Below, one piece after another: positions 35,607 through 43,755 of a stretch of 64,000 nt of DNA (position 1 is its first letter; each line of letters begins with the position of its first letter). The notes below the pieces were generated by a model. It saw only the letters and a list, made by a program, of their open reading frames with translations. It was not told the origin of the DNA and made no database searches. The position numbers and the translations under genes were made by a program. Source of the stretch: Verrucomicrobiales bacterium (lineage in GTDB: Bacteria > Verrucomicrobiota > Verrucomicrobiia > Limisphaerales > J093); NCBI GenBank assembly GCA_024233305.1, contig JACKPV010000034.1, positions 62,001 through 126,000 on the forward strand. Direction: 5' to 3'.

Positions 35607-36000
35607 TCTCCTCCTTGGAAAGCCGCCTGGATTGTGCAGGGGCGGGTGGATGCCGCCGATTATAAGACCTACCTCTTCCCGCTCCGGTTCTTCAAACGCA
35701 TCTCCGACGTTCACAACGTGGAGCCTGCGGCCGCCCCGCACGAGTTCGGTGGCGATGAGGTAACCGCCCGGTTTCCCGAGAACCACCGATTCCCGGTTCC
35801 CGAGGGCTGCCACTGGCGGCACGTCCGGAAAGCGTCCGTGAATGTCGGCCACGCTTCTCAGACCGCCCTGCGCGGCATTGAGCAGGCGAACCCCCACACG
35901 CTCCACGGCATCTTCCGCGCCGCCCAATGGACCAACAGGGACCGCTTGCCGGACAAGCACCTGCGCGATCTCATCGAGCACTTCTCCGCGCTGCCGCGGG
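35607..36000 (+). pseudogene. hsdM: Remnant of type I restriction methyltransferase hsdM (5' part)
   Basis: Within a longer open frame ending at 36101, the translation has a clear HsdM N-terminal domain: GRVDAADYKTYLFPLRFFKR, FPENHRFPVPEGCHWRHV, ALRGIEQANPHTLHGIF and WTNRDRLPDKHLRDLIEHFS. The match stops near 36000, and the sequence after it is unrelated. The SAM-binding and NPPF-containing methylase domain is absent, as are hsdS and hsdR. No good start codon precedes the domain. It marks an eroded restriction locus next to the intact AAA-nuclease pair. The bounds are approximate. The stretch 35123-35606 shows nothing recognisable. Confidence 0.8.
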
Positions 36001-36097
36001 GGCACCGCGCCGCCGAGGCGGCGTTTGCGGCATGGTTGGAAAGCTCCTCGCAACTCAGAAGGAGCCTCCCTGCGCTGCTTCCACCCCAGATCACTCG

Positions 36098-36127
36098 TTG
36101 AAACGCGTTTCGCTCCTCCGTTACACT
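36098..36127 (+). promoter_or_regulatory. Sigma70-like promoter of the AAA-nuclease pair, possibly leaderless
   Basis: TTGAAA (36098-36103), spacer of 18 bp, TACACT (36122-36127). The ATG at 36135 begins 8 bp after the -10 box, so a transcript starting at the usual distance would have almost no leader. No ribosome binding site precedes the ATG, consistent with leaderless translation. Confidence 0.5.
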
Positions 36128-36134
36128 CTTGATC

Positions 36135-37247
36135 ATGAGCACGAAGCCCGAAACTGAACCGGCTGCCGCCCCCATCCTCAGATCCGCTTCCATCAAGAAG
36201 TTCGGCCTCTTCACGGATGAAACGCTGGAGTTCTCATCAGGGCTCAATGTCTTCATCGGTAGAAACGGCTGCGGGAAATCCCATTTGATCAAGCTGCTCT
36301 ACACGCTCGTGAAAGTGTGCGGTGAAGCACCGGGCGATGGCAGTGTTCTTGAAGCGGAGAAGCTGGAGAACCGCATCGCCAAGAAGCTGGCGCGTGTTTT
36401 CCGACCCCAAAACGATCATATCGGACGCTTGGTCCAGCGAGCGACAGGCCGCCGTGGCGCAATGGTAAGCGGCGAATTCACCAACAAGAAGAGGTGCAGC
36501 TTCAGACTCAGCTCGCTCGACAAAGTCAGCGAAGCGAAAAGCAATGTCGGTGCGCTTCAAGAAGCCGCGTTCCTTCCATCACGCGAGGTACTTGCGCTCT
36601 TTGAAGGGTTTGTCGCCGCCTACGAAAAGCGGGAGCTTTCCTTCGACGAGACCTTCCGGGACATTTGCTTAGCTTTGAGCGAAAAACAGCTTCGTGGCAA
36701 ACGCGCTGGAATGCTGGACGCCTTGGTAAGACCTCTGGAAGATGAAATCCGCGGAAAGGTCAGTCTCGAAGGAGGGCGTTTCTACGTTACGGGCGCTGAC
36801 GGCAGCATTGAGGCGCACCTGGTTTCGGAAGGCTGGCGAAAGCTCGCCGCGCTGGCCCAGCTCATCATCAACGGCACCCTGACCAAAAACGGATTCCTTT
36901 TCTGGGACGAACCCGAGGCCAATCTCAATCCGAAGATGGTCGTTCAGCTTTCAGACACCCTGCTGCGTCTCGCCAATCAGGGGATTCAAGTCTTTGTCGT
37001 CAGCCACGATTACCTTCTCACCACCCGGCTTTCGCTCGCCTCCGAGTATCCCGAGGCCATCCCGGAGGACCAGCGCTGCCCGGTGAAGTTCTTCGGACTC
37101 GTTCGTCGAGGTTCGGACGGGAAGGGAGTCTCCGTGAGCAGTGGCTCAAAGCTCGCAGACCTTCAGGACAATCCCATCTTGGAAGAATATGCCGCCCTAT
37201 ACGATTACGAAGGCAGTCTGTTCCAGAAGAGCCAACCCGAAGCCTGA
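36135..37247 (+). CDS. AAA family ATPase (RecF/OLD-like), putative defence protein
   Basis: A 370-aa ABC-type ATPase from the ATG at 36135. Walker A is G42RNGCGKS49 in GLNVFIGRNGCGKSHLIKLL; Walker B is FLFWDEPEANLNP with D258/E259; the switch His is H291 in VVSHD. Between them lies a helical insert of about 180 residues, shorter than in SMC or RecN proteins, as in AAA_15/AAA_21 ATPases of anti-phage systems. The next gene starts 3 bp after the stop, so the two form an operon. Composition is visibly AT-richer than the surrounding genes. The ATPase may sense or remodel nucleic acid and license the partner nuclease. Function is inferred from context only. Confidence 0.85.
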   Translation: MSTKPETEPAAAPILRSASIKKFGLFTDETLEFSSGLNVFIGRNGCGKSHLIKLLYTLVKVCGEAPGDGSVLEAEKLENRIAKKLARVFRPQNDHIGRLVQRATGRRGAMVSGEFTNKKRCSFRLSSLDKVSEAKSNVGALQEAAFLPSREVLALFEGFVAAYEKRELSFDETFRDICLALSEKQLRGKRAGMLDALVRPLEDEIRGKVSLEGGRFYVTGADGSIEAHLVSEGWRKLAALAQLIINGTLTKNGFLFWDEPEANLNPKMVVQLSDTLLRLANQGIQVFVVSHDYLLTTRLSLASEYPEAIPEDQRCPVKFFGLVRRGSDGKGVSVSSGSKLADLQDNPILEEYAALYDYEGSLFQKSQPEA

Positions 37248-37250
37248 GCC

Positions 37251-37829
37251 ATGCCCACCCAGCTTGATGTCGAAAATCAGTGCTTTGAATTTGGCGATGA
37301 ATGGACCATCGCGTTCAAGTACGACGACACCGACTTTTACCGCAGGGAGGCCACCAAGCTTCAGGGTGTGATCCATCCCATTCCCCACTCAACCAAGGCG
37401 GTTGATTTGATCGGAGTTCACCGGGTTTCCGGAATGGTTCTGCTGGAGGCCAAGGACTTTCGGGGACGCCGGATTGCGAATAAGCCGCGCCTCGAAGGTG
37501 AGGTGTCCGTGGAGGTGGCGGTCAAAGCGCGGGACACCATTGCGGCGCTCATTGGTGCTGCCCGGAAACCCATCGCCGAGTTTCCTTCCGGACAACTCGT
37601 GGATGCTCTCAAACCGGGAAAGGACGTTCTCGTTGTCCTTTGGCTTGAGGATGACACCTTCAGGGATGCCGCCAAAGCGAAAGCAACGCTGGGCACCTTG
37701 AATCAACGGCTTAAATCTCTGCTATCGTGGCTCAACGTGCGGACATTTGTCCTCGCTTCCTCTGTTCCCAACAGGATCAATCACCTCACCGTGACGAACC
37801 TCCCCGGAGCCGGCCGACCGAAGCCGTGA
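37251..37829 (+). CDS. Putative PD-(D/E)xK nuclease partner of the AAA ATPase
   Basis: A 192-aa protein from the ATG at 37251. It has a PD-(D/E)xK-like core: D52 in KAVDLIGV, then a 13-residue gap to E66-A-K68 in GMVLLEAKDFRG. This is the spacing and strand pattern of a restriction-type active site. The rest is mixed alpha/beta with a KARDTIAALIGAARKPI helix and a VLVVLWLEDDTF strand. No named family is recognised. It is transcribed with the ATPase gene and is likewise AT-richer. I infer an ATPase-controlled nuclease of the kind found in two-gene phage-defence modules. Without the motif it would be simply hypothetical. Confidence 0.65.
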   Translation: MPTQLDVENQCFEFGDEWTIAFKYDDTDFYRREATKLQGVIHPIPHSTKAVDLIGVHRVSGMVLLEAKDFRGRRIANKPRLEGEVSVEVAVKARDTIAALIGAARKPIAEFPSGQLVDALKPGKDVLVVLWLEDDTFRDAAKAKATLGTLNQRLKSLLSWLNVRTFVLASSVPNRINHLTVTNLPGAGRPKP

Positions 37830-37892
37830 AATCCGGGTCCCACCTCGTGACGACTCTGTCCGATCTCCGACCCAACCCTCCTTGGTCCGAAC

Positions 37893-38323
37893 CCCCTGGC
37901 CTTGGTTCGCGAATTCAAAGGCGCGCCGTGGAGCGGCGCTGCCGAGTGGGTTGCCTCGGACAAGGCGTTGATTCTGCTCAACTTGCGCGGCAAGTGGGAA
38001 GACAGATTCTGGTTCACTTCTTCCATGGGGCGGGCCACATCCTGAATGACGGCAAGAAGCAGCGGCACGTCGACGACGGGGCATCCTACGCCGATGCCTT
38101 GGCCGAACGACAGGCCAGTGCTTTTGCATCTGAAATCCTGATTCCACGCGAGCACGACCGCAGGCTCGCGGCTTCTCTTTCTGCGGCCGACATCGAACGA
38201 ATTGCCGACGAACTGGAAGTCTGCCCCGGGATCGTTGCCGGGCGGTTCCAACACCTCACCGGCAAGTGATCCCATTTCAACAAGCTGAAGCGCGGGTTCG
38301 AGTGGGTGGAGGGAGAGGCTTAG
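37893..38323 (+). pseudogene. ImmA/IrrE-type peptidase domain of a HigA-like protein, decayed
   Basis: Reading first in one frame (LVREFKGAPWSGAAEWVASD, KALILLNLRGKWEDRFWFT) and then in the next (FFHGAGHILNDGKK, ERQASAFASEILIPREHDRR) reconstructs the C-terminal half of an XRE-ImmA antitoxin/protease. Three lesions are visible. There is a one-base deletion near 38017, in what should read ttcacNttcttc. The catalytic HExxH has become H-G-A-G-H. A TGA at 38267 stands where the family has Trp, with the frame otherwise continuing to TAG at 38321 (SHFNKLKRGFEWVEGEA). The HTH half is missing. The partner toxin is not seen. It follows the AAA-nuclease pair. Confidence 0.8.
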
Positions 38324-38511
38324 CCGGAACGATTCAGTAACTCGTAGCCGCTGACGTGCAGTCGGCGCATGATTCAGTGGGGATACAGCCGCTTGGCGCG
38401 ACGATTCACCAAAACGTGACTGCCGGTCGCGATCGGCGAGACCGCATAAGCCCTCGGATTTCAGCGCCGACTACACGTCGGCGGCTACCGCGTGTTGAAT
38501 TGATCCGGCTT
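38318..38511 (+). repeat. Family A REP doublet, copy 3
   Basis: Same design as the element at 9311: GTAGCCGCTGACGTGCAGTC at the left and its inverted partner ending GGCGGCTAC at the right. It begins within the last codons of the ImmA pseudogene. The rest of the gap 38324-38701 shows no gene. Confidence 0.8.
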
Positions 38512-38701
38512 GGTGTATGCGCACACCATCAGCGGCCTTTGCGAGGAAAGCCGGACGGGGCTTCCTGCGCCTCGCGCGGCATTACACTTGGGAGGACATT
38601 GTCCTGAGGGCCAGGGTGCGGAACCCAAGCGGCCCGCCTCGCATCATCCCAGCATTGGCTGGCAACACGGTCCGGACGGGAGTCCGCGGGCCTGACAATG
38701 C

Positions 38702-41700
38702 TCACAGAAAGGGTCTCGCCGCGAGGTCGGCGGCGTGGGGGTGGTTGGGGTCGCGGTGCAGCACTTCGCGGAGGAGGGCGTTCGCCTGGGCGAGGTCGCC
38801 CAGACCGAAATGAGCCTGGGCCTGGAGGAACCGGGCGGTCGTCTGCTGACGGGCCGGGAGGTCGTCATCGAAGAGCAGCATCGCCGGGAGCGAGGTGGCG
38901 AAATAGTCGATCTTCGCGGGCGCCGTCTCCAACTCGAGCGCGTAGGCCAGCAGTCCCTCGAACAGCTTTCGGGCCTGGGTCGCCCGGCCGAGCCGGCGCC
39001 AGGCGAGCGCAGAGAAGCAAGTCATCTCGCTGAAGGCCCGGACACTCATTTCCTGGAAATCGCCCTCGAAGGTGGCCGCGGTGCGCCAATGATCGCGCGC
39101 CGCCCGCCGATCACCCAGTGCATCCAGCGCGCAGCCCAGCCAGTAATGCGCATCGCTTTGGTTCGCGAGCAGGTGCCGGGCTTCGCCAAGGTTGGGCGGG
39201 GCGTTCAGGGCGGCCTCGAAGTGTTCCCTGGCCGAAGCCGCGTCGTTCGCCTCCAGTGCGCGGCGGCCGAGCGTGAGGTGCGCCCGAACCCATTGGCCGA
39301 GCGGACCGCCTTCACCGCCCTCCCAGGGTTGGAAACGGCGCGCGGCGACGACTGCGAGTGCACGCTCGGGCCGGCCGGTTTGGTTGTAGAGCGCGGCGAG
39401 TTCGACGCTCAGGTCGTCGCGTCGGCGGATGAGGTCTGGAAGGCGTTCCAGGGCGCGCAAGCGTTTGGCGGGCGCTTCGCCGAGGCGTTTCCAGAGCTGG
39501 TCGCGTTCGTAAAGAAGCCGCGCATCATCCGGCGCGGCGCGGCAGGCGCGGTCGTAGGCCCGGCGGGCGGCAGCGGGATCGTGGCGGATGTTGAAATGCC
39601 CGATGCCGAGGTTGCGCCACGCAACCGGGAAGCCGGGATCGAGCCGGGCGGCGCGTTCCCAAAGCCGGATGGCCTCCTCGTGTCGGCGACGGTCATAGAG
39701 CAGGTTGCCCAGGTAATATGGCGCCCGCGGATCGTTCGGATTCATCCTCATTGCCGTTTCGAGAATCGCGATTTCTTCGAGCCGGGCGGGAAAGCAGTAG
39801 TCGGGCGAGGCGGCGGCGGCCTGCTTGAACGCGGCCCGGGCGGCCTTGGGATGATCGAGTTGCGTGTGCAGCCAGCCGAGATAGTAGTGGATGAGCGGCT
39901 TGGTCCCGAGATTACGCGGGTCGGAATCGCCTCCCGATGACGCCTGCTCACCGCCCCGCTTCCGCACGCGCCGGGTGGCCGGGCCCGCGCGTTGGGTGAG
40001 CAACTTGGCGGCCTCGGAGTGAAAACCGGCGCGGGCGAGGTCGAGGACCAGATCCAGCAGGGTCTGGTTGTCGCAAGTGAGTTCTTCACCGTCGAGATGG
40101 CGTGCCCACCAGTCGAGCGGGTCCGCGGCGCGGTTCAACTTCGGAAAGGCCTCGGCCGCGATGAAGTTCCCCTGTTCGCGCACAATCATGCCCCACAGGT
40201 TCAATGCCCGCGGGTTGTCGCCCATCGCATTGCAGGACCGCTCGATATGTTGCGCGGCGGTGGCCCAATCGCGGCGGCAACAGTCGATCTCGGCCAGCGC
40301 GTGAAATGCCGGCCCAGCCCAGGCCTGGTTCCACGTGGCCTTGTAGAGGGCGGCATAGGCCTGCTCGATCAACGTCCTGCGCCGGCTTTCGAGGTGCCTT
40401 GCGGGTTTCCGCGACGGGGCCTCATCGGGAAGGGGAGCGGGCCGGGTTTCGGCTTGGTGGCGCAGGCACAGACCGAGGTTGTAGAAGGGCTCGCCGTCGG
40501 CCGGGTTTGCGTTGCGCCGGGTAAGCCGGTCGATGGCATGGCGGAAGTGTGTTTCAGCCACACCGAACTCGCCCCGCTTGAGATGCCAGAGGCCCAGCGC
40601 GTTGTTGCAGCGCGCATCGAGCGAATCGCGTCGCAGCGCTTCCCGCCAATAGAGCGTCGGGCAACGCGTGGCGTGGCGGTATTGGTCGAGGTGGAGCCCG
40701 GTGACAAAGAGTTCATCCGCACTCGGGATTTCTTCCGGGGAAGGCGGCTCGGTGGCCGGCGGCGGGACCTCGCCCCGGGTCCGCGGGCGCGGACGATGGC
40801 GGATGACCTCGGCGCCTTCGTTGTCGAGAACCCGCAGGAGCGTTCGCCCGGTTTTCCAGGGAACAGGCGGTTGCGGGCTTTCGAGGATCAACGGTTTTCC
40901 CGGGGCGAGATCCGCTTTCCATTCGGTCGCACCGGGGCCGGCCGTTCGTTCCAGGCGCACCACCGCCTTCGGAAAAGCGCGCGTCACCGAAACGCCCACC
41001 CGGAAGCACTTGCTCGCGAAATGCAGACTGACGGCGGCGTCGAGGTTCGCCTGTTGCGCCGGACCAATCTGCTGGATCGGGTACCAATGCTGGCTCCACG
41101 ACTTGGTCTCGCCGGGTTGCAGGAAGCTGAAGTCGGGCTGGTTGTCGGTATAGACACCCGCCATGATCTCGATATAGGGAGCGTGCTCGCCCGCGGCATC
41201 CGCGTCGGTGAGATTGCGGTCCCAGGCATAGCCGAACTCGTGGTTGCCCCACGTCCACTGCTTCTTGCCGGGCGCGATATGGTGATTGGCAACGTGGACA
41301 ATCCCCGCCTGCGCCCGGTGATCGTAGCCCCCAAAAAAGTCCTCCTGCGACCCCATGCACATATACGACGTGGGCACGGGAATGTTGGCGTAGAAGGAGA
41401 GATCGTTCGCGGCGTATGCCGGTGGCGTGGGAGCGCCTTGCGGACGCCGGTGATCGGCGTGGCAATGCGGGGGAACATACTGCCGCGGCGCCTCGCCGGC
41501 AGGCACGCCTTCCACTCCGCGACGGCCGTAAGGCACTCCATAGTAGCGGCCCCGGGCGAGCGGGTATTCGCTCATGGATCGACGCGCATGATCGGCCACG
41601 TAGTAAACGTCCGGCGGAAAGAAGCTCTGATAGGCCTCATGGACGCGGGTGGCGACATTGGCCCACCAGAGGAAGGTTTGGACGAACGGGGTGCGGTTGT

Positions 41701-42367
41701 GCGCGCGAACCTTGAGTTCGAGGAGGGCCCGGCCGGGATGCAGGCAGATGCCGTGCCTGGCCTTCATGCGGCACAAGGGGTCGTGGTCCGCGCACCAGAT
41801 GGTTTTCGAGCCGTCGGAATGTTCCTCGATCTCCCAATCGACGGGCATGAACGTGGCGGGCCGGTGATGTTGTGGCCAGTTGAACTCGATGCCCCCGGAA
41901 ATCCACGGGCCGGCCAGCCCGACCAGCGCCGGCTTGATCACCGGCTGGTTGTAGATCAAATCGCAGCCGTTGGTCTTGTCGAGCAGGGCATGGATGCGAC
42001 CGCCGATTTCGGGCAGCACGAGCGCGCGCAGGAATTCGTTCTCGATCCAGACCGCCTGCCAGCGGTGCGGCACCGGCGCCTCGGCTATCCGGTCAATAAA
42101 GGGCAGCGGATAGACGCGCCCGCTGCTGCCCTGGTAAACCCGCTTTTCCAGGAACATCGGATTGCGGTCCGGCGCGGCGGGGAGATAGGTGGGCAGGGTG
42201 AGTTCACCGCTCCAGGCGCGGACCACGCTGCGGGCTGGGAGCCGGTTCTTGCCGGTCGAGGGACGGGCGGCCCGGCTGCGTTTCCCCGCGGCGGCGCGAC
42301 GGGCTTTAGCCCGGGGTTTGGGATCAAGGCGCTGGCTTGATGCCGTCGGGTTGCTGGCTCGCTTCAT
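38702..42367 (-). CDS. DUF5107 domain and TPR-repeat protein
   Basis: A 1221-aa protein. The N-terminal about 50 residues are basic and disordered with no obvious signal. A DUF5107-type beta domain follows, about residues 75-440 (VLPEIGGRIHALLDKTNG, DLIYNQPVIKPALVGLAGPW, GGIEFNWPQHHRP and AFHEFGYAWDRN-like blocks such as GNHEFGYAWDRNLTD). The rest is TPR-type helical repeats with repeated W/A-L-G-Y/F patterns (ALGLWHLKRGEFGVAETHFR, PYYLGNLLYDRRRHEEAIRL, AWRNLGIGHFNIRHD). DUF5107 proteins resemble glycoside-processing folds and are common in Verrucomicrobiota with TPRs. The gene overlaps hemY by 44 bp at its start, so it may be co-expressed with the heme genes; a functional link is not evident. 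Confidence 0.85.
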   Translation of the reverse strand: MKRASNPTASSQRLDPKPRAKARRAAAGKRSRAARPSTGKNRLPARSVVRAWSGELTLPTYLPAAPDRNPMFLEKRVYQGSSGRVYPLPFIDRIAEAPVPHRWQAVWIENEFLRALVLPEIGGRIHALLDKTNGCDLIYNQPVIKPALVGLAGPWISGGIEFNWPQHHRPATFMPVDWEIEEHSDGSKTIWCADHDPLCRMKARHGICLHPGRALLELKVRAHNRTPFVQTFLWWANVATRVHEAYQSFFPPDVYYVADHARRSMSEYPLARGRYYGVPYGRRGVEGVPAGEAPRQYVPPHCHADHRRPQGAPTPPAYAANDLSFYANIPVPTSYMCMGSQEDFFGGYDHRAQAGIVHVANHHIAPGKKQWTWGNHEFGYAWDRNLTDADAAGEHAPYIEIMAGVYTDNQPDFSFLQPGETKSWSQHWYPIQQIGPAQQANLDAAVSLHFASKCFRVGVSVTRAFPKAVVRLERTAGPGATEWKADLAPGKPLILESPQPPVPWKTGRTLLRVLDNEGAEVIRHRPRPRTRGEVPPPATEPPSPEEIPSADELFVTGLHLDQYRHATRCPTLYWREALRRDSLDARCNNALGLWHLKRGEFGVAETHFRHAIDRLTRRNANPADGEPFYNLGLCLRHQAETRPAPLPDEAPSRKPARHLESRRRTLIEQAYAALYKATWNQAWAGPAFHALAEIDCCRRDWATAAQHIERSCNAMGDNPRALNLWGMIVREQGNFIAAEAFPKLNRAADPLDWWARHLDGEELTCDNQTLLDLVLDLARAGFHSEAAKLLTQRAGPATRRVRKRGGEQASSGGDSDPRNLGTKPLIHYYLGWLHTQLDHPKAARAAFKQAAAASPDYCFPARLEEIAILETAMRMNPNDPRAPYYLGNLLYDRRRHEEAIRLWERAARLDPGFPVAWRNLGIGHFNIRHDPAAARRAYDRACRAAPDDARLLYERDQLWKRLGEAPAKRLRALERLPDLIRRRDDLSVELAALYNQTGRPERALAVVAARRFQPWEGGEGGPLGQWVRAHLTLGRRALEANDAASAREHFEAALNAPPNLGEARHLLANQSDAHYWLGCALDALGDRRAARDHWRTAATFEGDFQEMSVRAFSEMTCFSALAWRRLGRATQARKLFEGLLAYALELETAPAKIDYFATSLPAMLLFDDDLPARQQTTARFLQAQAHFGLGDLAQANALLREVLHRDPNHPHAADLAARPFL

Positions 42368-43748
42368 TTTCGTGCTGGTTCAAGCGACCGGCGATCCGGC
42401 CGGCCACCGCGTCCCCTGAAAGCATCGAATCGGCGAGCGAAATGCCGTCCCGGTAGTGCCCGGCGAAATAGAGTCCCGGCATCCGGCGTTCGAGATCCGC
42501 CATGCGGTCCTTGAAGCGGCCGTAGCCCAGTTCGTATTGCGGAATCGCCCGCTCGTACACCATGACGTGCCGAAAAACCGGCGCTCCGGTAATGCCGAGC
42601 AATTGCCGCAAATCGCCGTCGGTGAGCGCCACCAGTTCGTCCTCGGGCAGTCGCGCGAGTTCGGGCGCGCGCGTGCCGCCGACGTAGCTGGTCAGGGTCA
42701 CGTGGCCGGCTGGGGCGCGGTTCGGAAACAACGACGAGGAATACAGCGCGCCCAAGATGCGCAGCCCTTCGGCGGCCGGCACCAGCATGCCGAAGCCGTC
42801 GAGCGGATGCGCCACGTCCTGGCGGCGGTACCCGAGCACGACACTGGCCACCGGCGGATACTTGATCTCGCCCAGAAACGCCAACCCGCCCGCGGGATCG
42901 TCCGCGAGTTCGAGCGCGGCCAGCCGATGGGCCGGCGCGGCCAACAGCACGGCGGAGTGCCGCCGCTCGCCCGCCGCGCTGCTTACGGTCCAGCCGCCGT
43001 TGGAGCGGGCGATGCGTTCGACGGGATTGCGCAGTTCGACGGCCTGCCCGAGCTTCGCGTGCAGGGTGTCGGTGAGGACCTGCAACCCTTCGTCGAACGA
43101 GATCTTCTTGGCGTCCTGTTTCGAGACCTCCCCTTTGCGTTTGCGTTCGCGGGCCCCGAGGATCTGCCCCTTGATCAACGAACCGTAGCGCTTCTCAAGG
43201 GCCGCCAGTTTGGGGAAACCGTGCTGCACGGAAAGCCGCTCGGGATCGCCGGCGTAGATGCCCGCGATCATCGGGTTGATGGCGTAGTCCAGCCATTCGC
43301 GCCCCAAACGGCGGAGCACGAAGCTCGCGACGCTCTCCTCGGTGTCCTCGGTCTTCGCGCGAACGAACGGTTCGCGGAGCAGGGCGAGTTTGGCCTTCCA
43401 CGAGAAGAGTTCGCAGGTGAGGAAGCGCGGCGGCGAAGCGGGCATCTGCACCGGGCGTTTCCAGCGCACGAGGTAACGGTTCTCGGCGCCGGGATCGGAG
43501 TAGAGACGGCGCGATTCGAGCCCGAGATCGCGGATGAGGTCGCGGATGACGGGCGAGATATCGAGCACCGAGTTCGGCCCGAACTCGGCCAGGTAACCGT
43601 CCCGACGCAGCGAGCGGATCACGCCGCCGGGCCGGGCTGAAGCCTCGTAAACCGTCACCGGCACGCCGCGTTGCCGGAGCCGGAACGCCGCGGTCAGCCC
43701 GGTGATGCCGGCGCCAACAATGGCCACACTGGGATGGGCGGTCGTCAT
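42324..43748 (-). CDS. hemY: Protoporphyrinogen oxidase, HemY/HemG-type
   Basis: A 474-aa FAD enzyme that oxidises protoporphyrinogen IX to protoporphyrin IX (or coproporphyrinogen III to coproporphyrin III in CgoX relatives). The N-terminal dinucleotide-binding motif is VAIVGAGITGLTAAFRLRQR. Later family blocks include GGVIRSLRRDGYLAEFGPNS, the NPMIAGIYAGDPERLSV stretch, LLAAPAHRLA and the C-terminal FAD site GLYFAGHYRDGISLADSM. Presence of the upstream hemE and hemN genes, spaced by 7 bp, favours the classical protoporphyrin route. Confidence 0.93.
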   Translation of the reverse strand: MTTAHPSVAIVGAGITGLTAAFRLRQRGVPVTVYEASARPGGVIRSLRRDGYLAEFGPNSVLDISPVIRDLIRDLGLESRRLYSDPGAENRYLVRWKRPVQMPASPPRFLTCELFSWKAKLALLREPFVRAKTEDTEESVASFVLRRLGREWLDYAINPMIAGIYAGDPERLSVQHGFPKLAALEKRYGSLIKGQILGARERKRKGEVSKQDAKKISFDEGLQVLTDTLHAKLGQAVELRNPVERIARSNGGWTVSSAAGERRHSAVLLAAPAHRLAALELADDPAGGLAFLGEIKYPPVASVVLGYRRQDVAHPLDGFGMLVPAAEGLRILGALYSSSLFPNRAPAGHVTLTSYVGGTRAPELARLPEDELVALTDGDLRQLLGITGAPVFRHVMVYERAIPQYELGYGRFKDRMADLERRMPGLYFAGHYRDGISLADSMLSGDAVAGRIAGRLNQHENEASQQPDGIKPAP

Positions 43749-43755
43749 GCGCGCT

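Noticed and set aside
35508..36053. Minus-strand 181-aa frame
   Set aside because: It is antisense to the hsdM remnant, whose plus-strand reading gives a recognisable domain.
38280..38320. tRNA-like GGGTTCGAGT string
   Set aside because: No cloverleaf can be formed around it; it belongs to the ImmA pseudogene.
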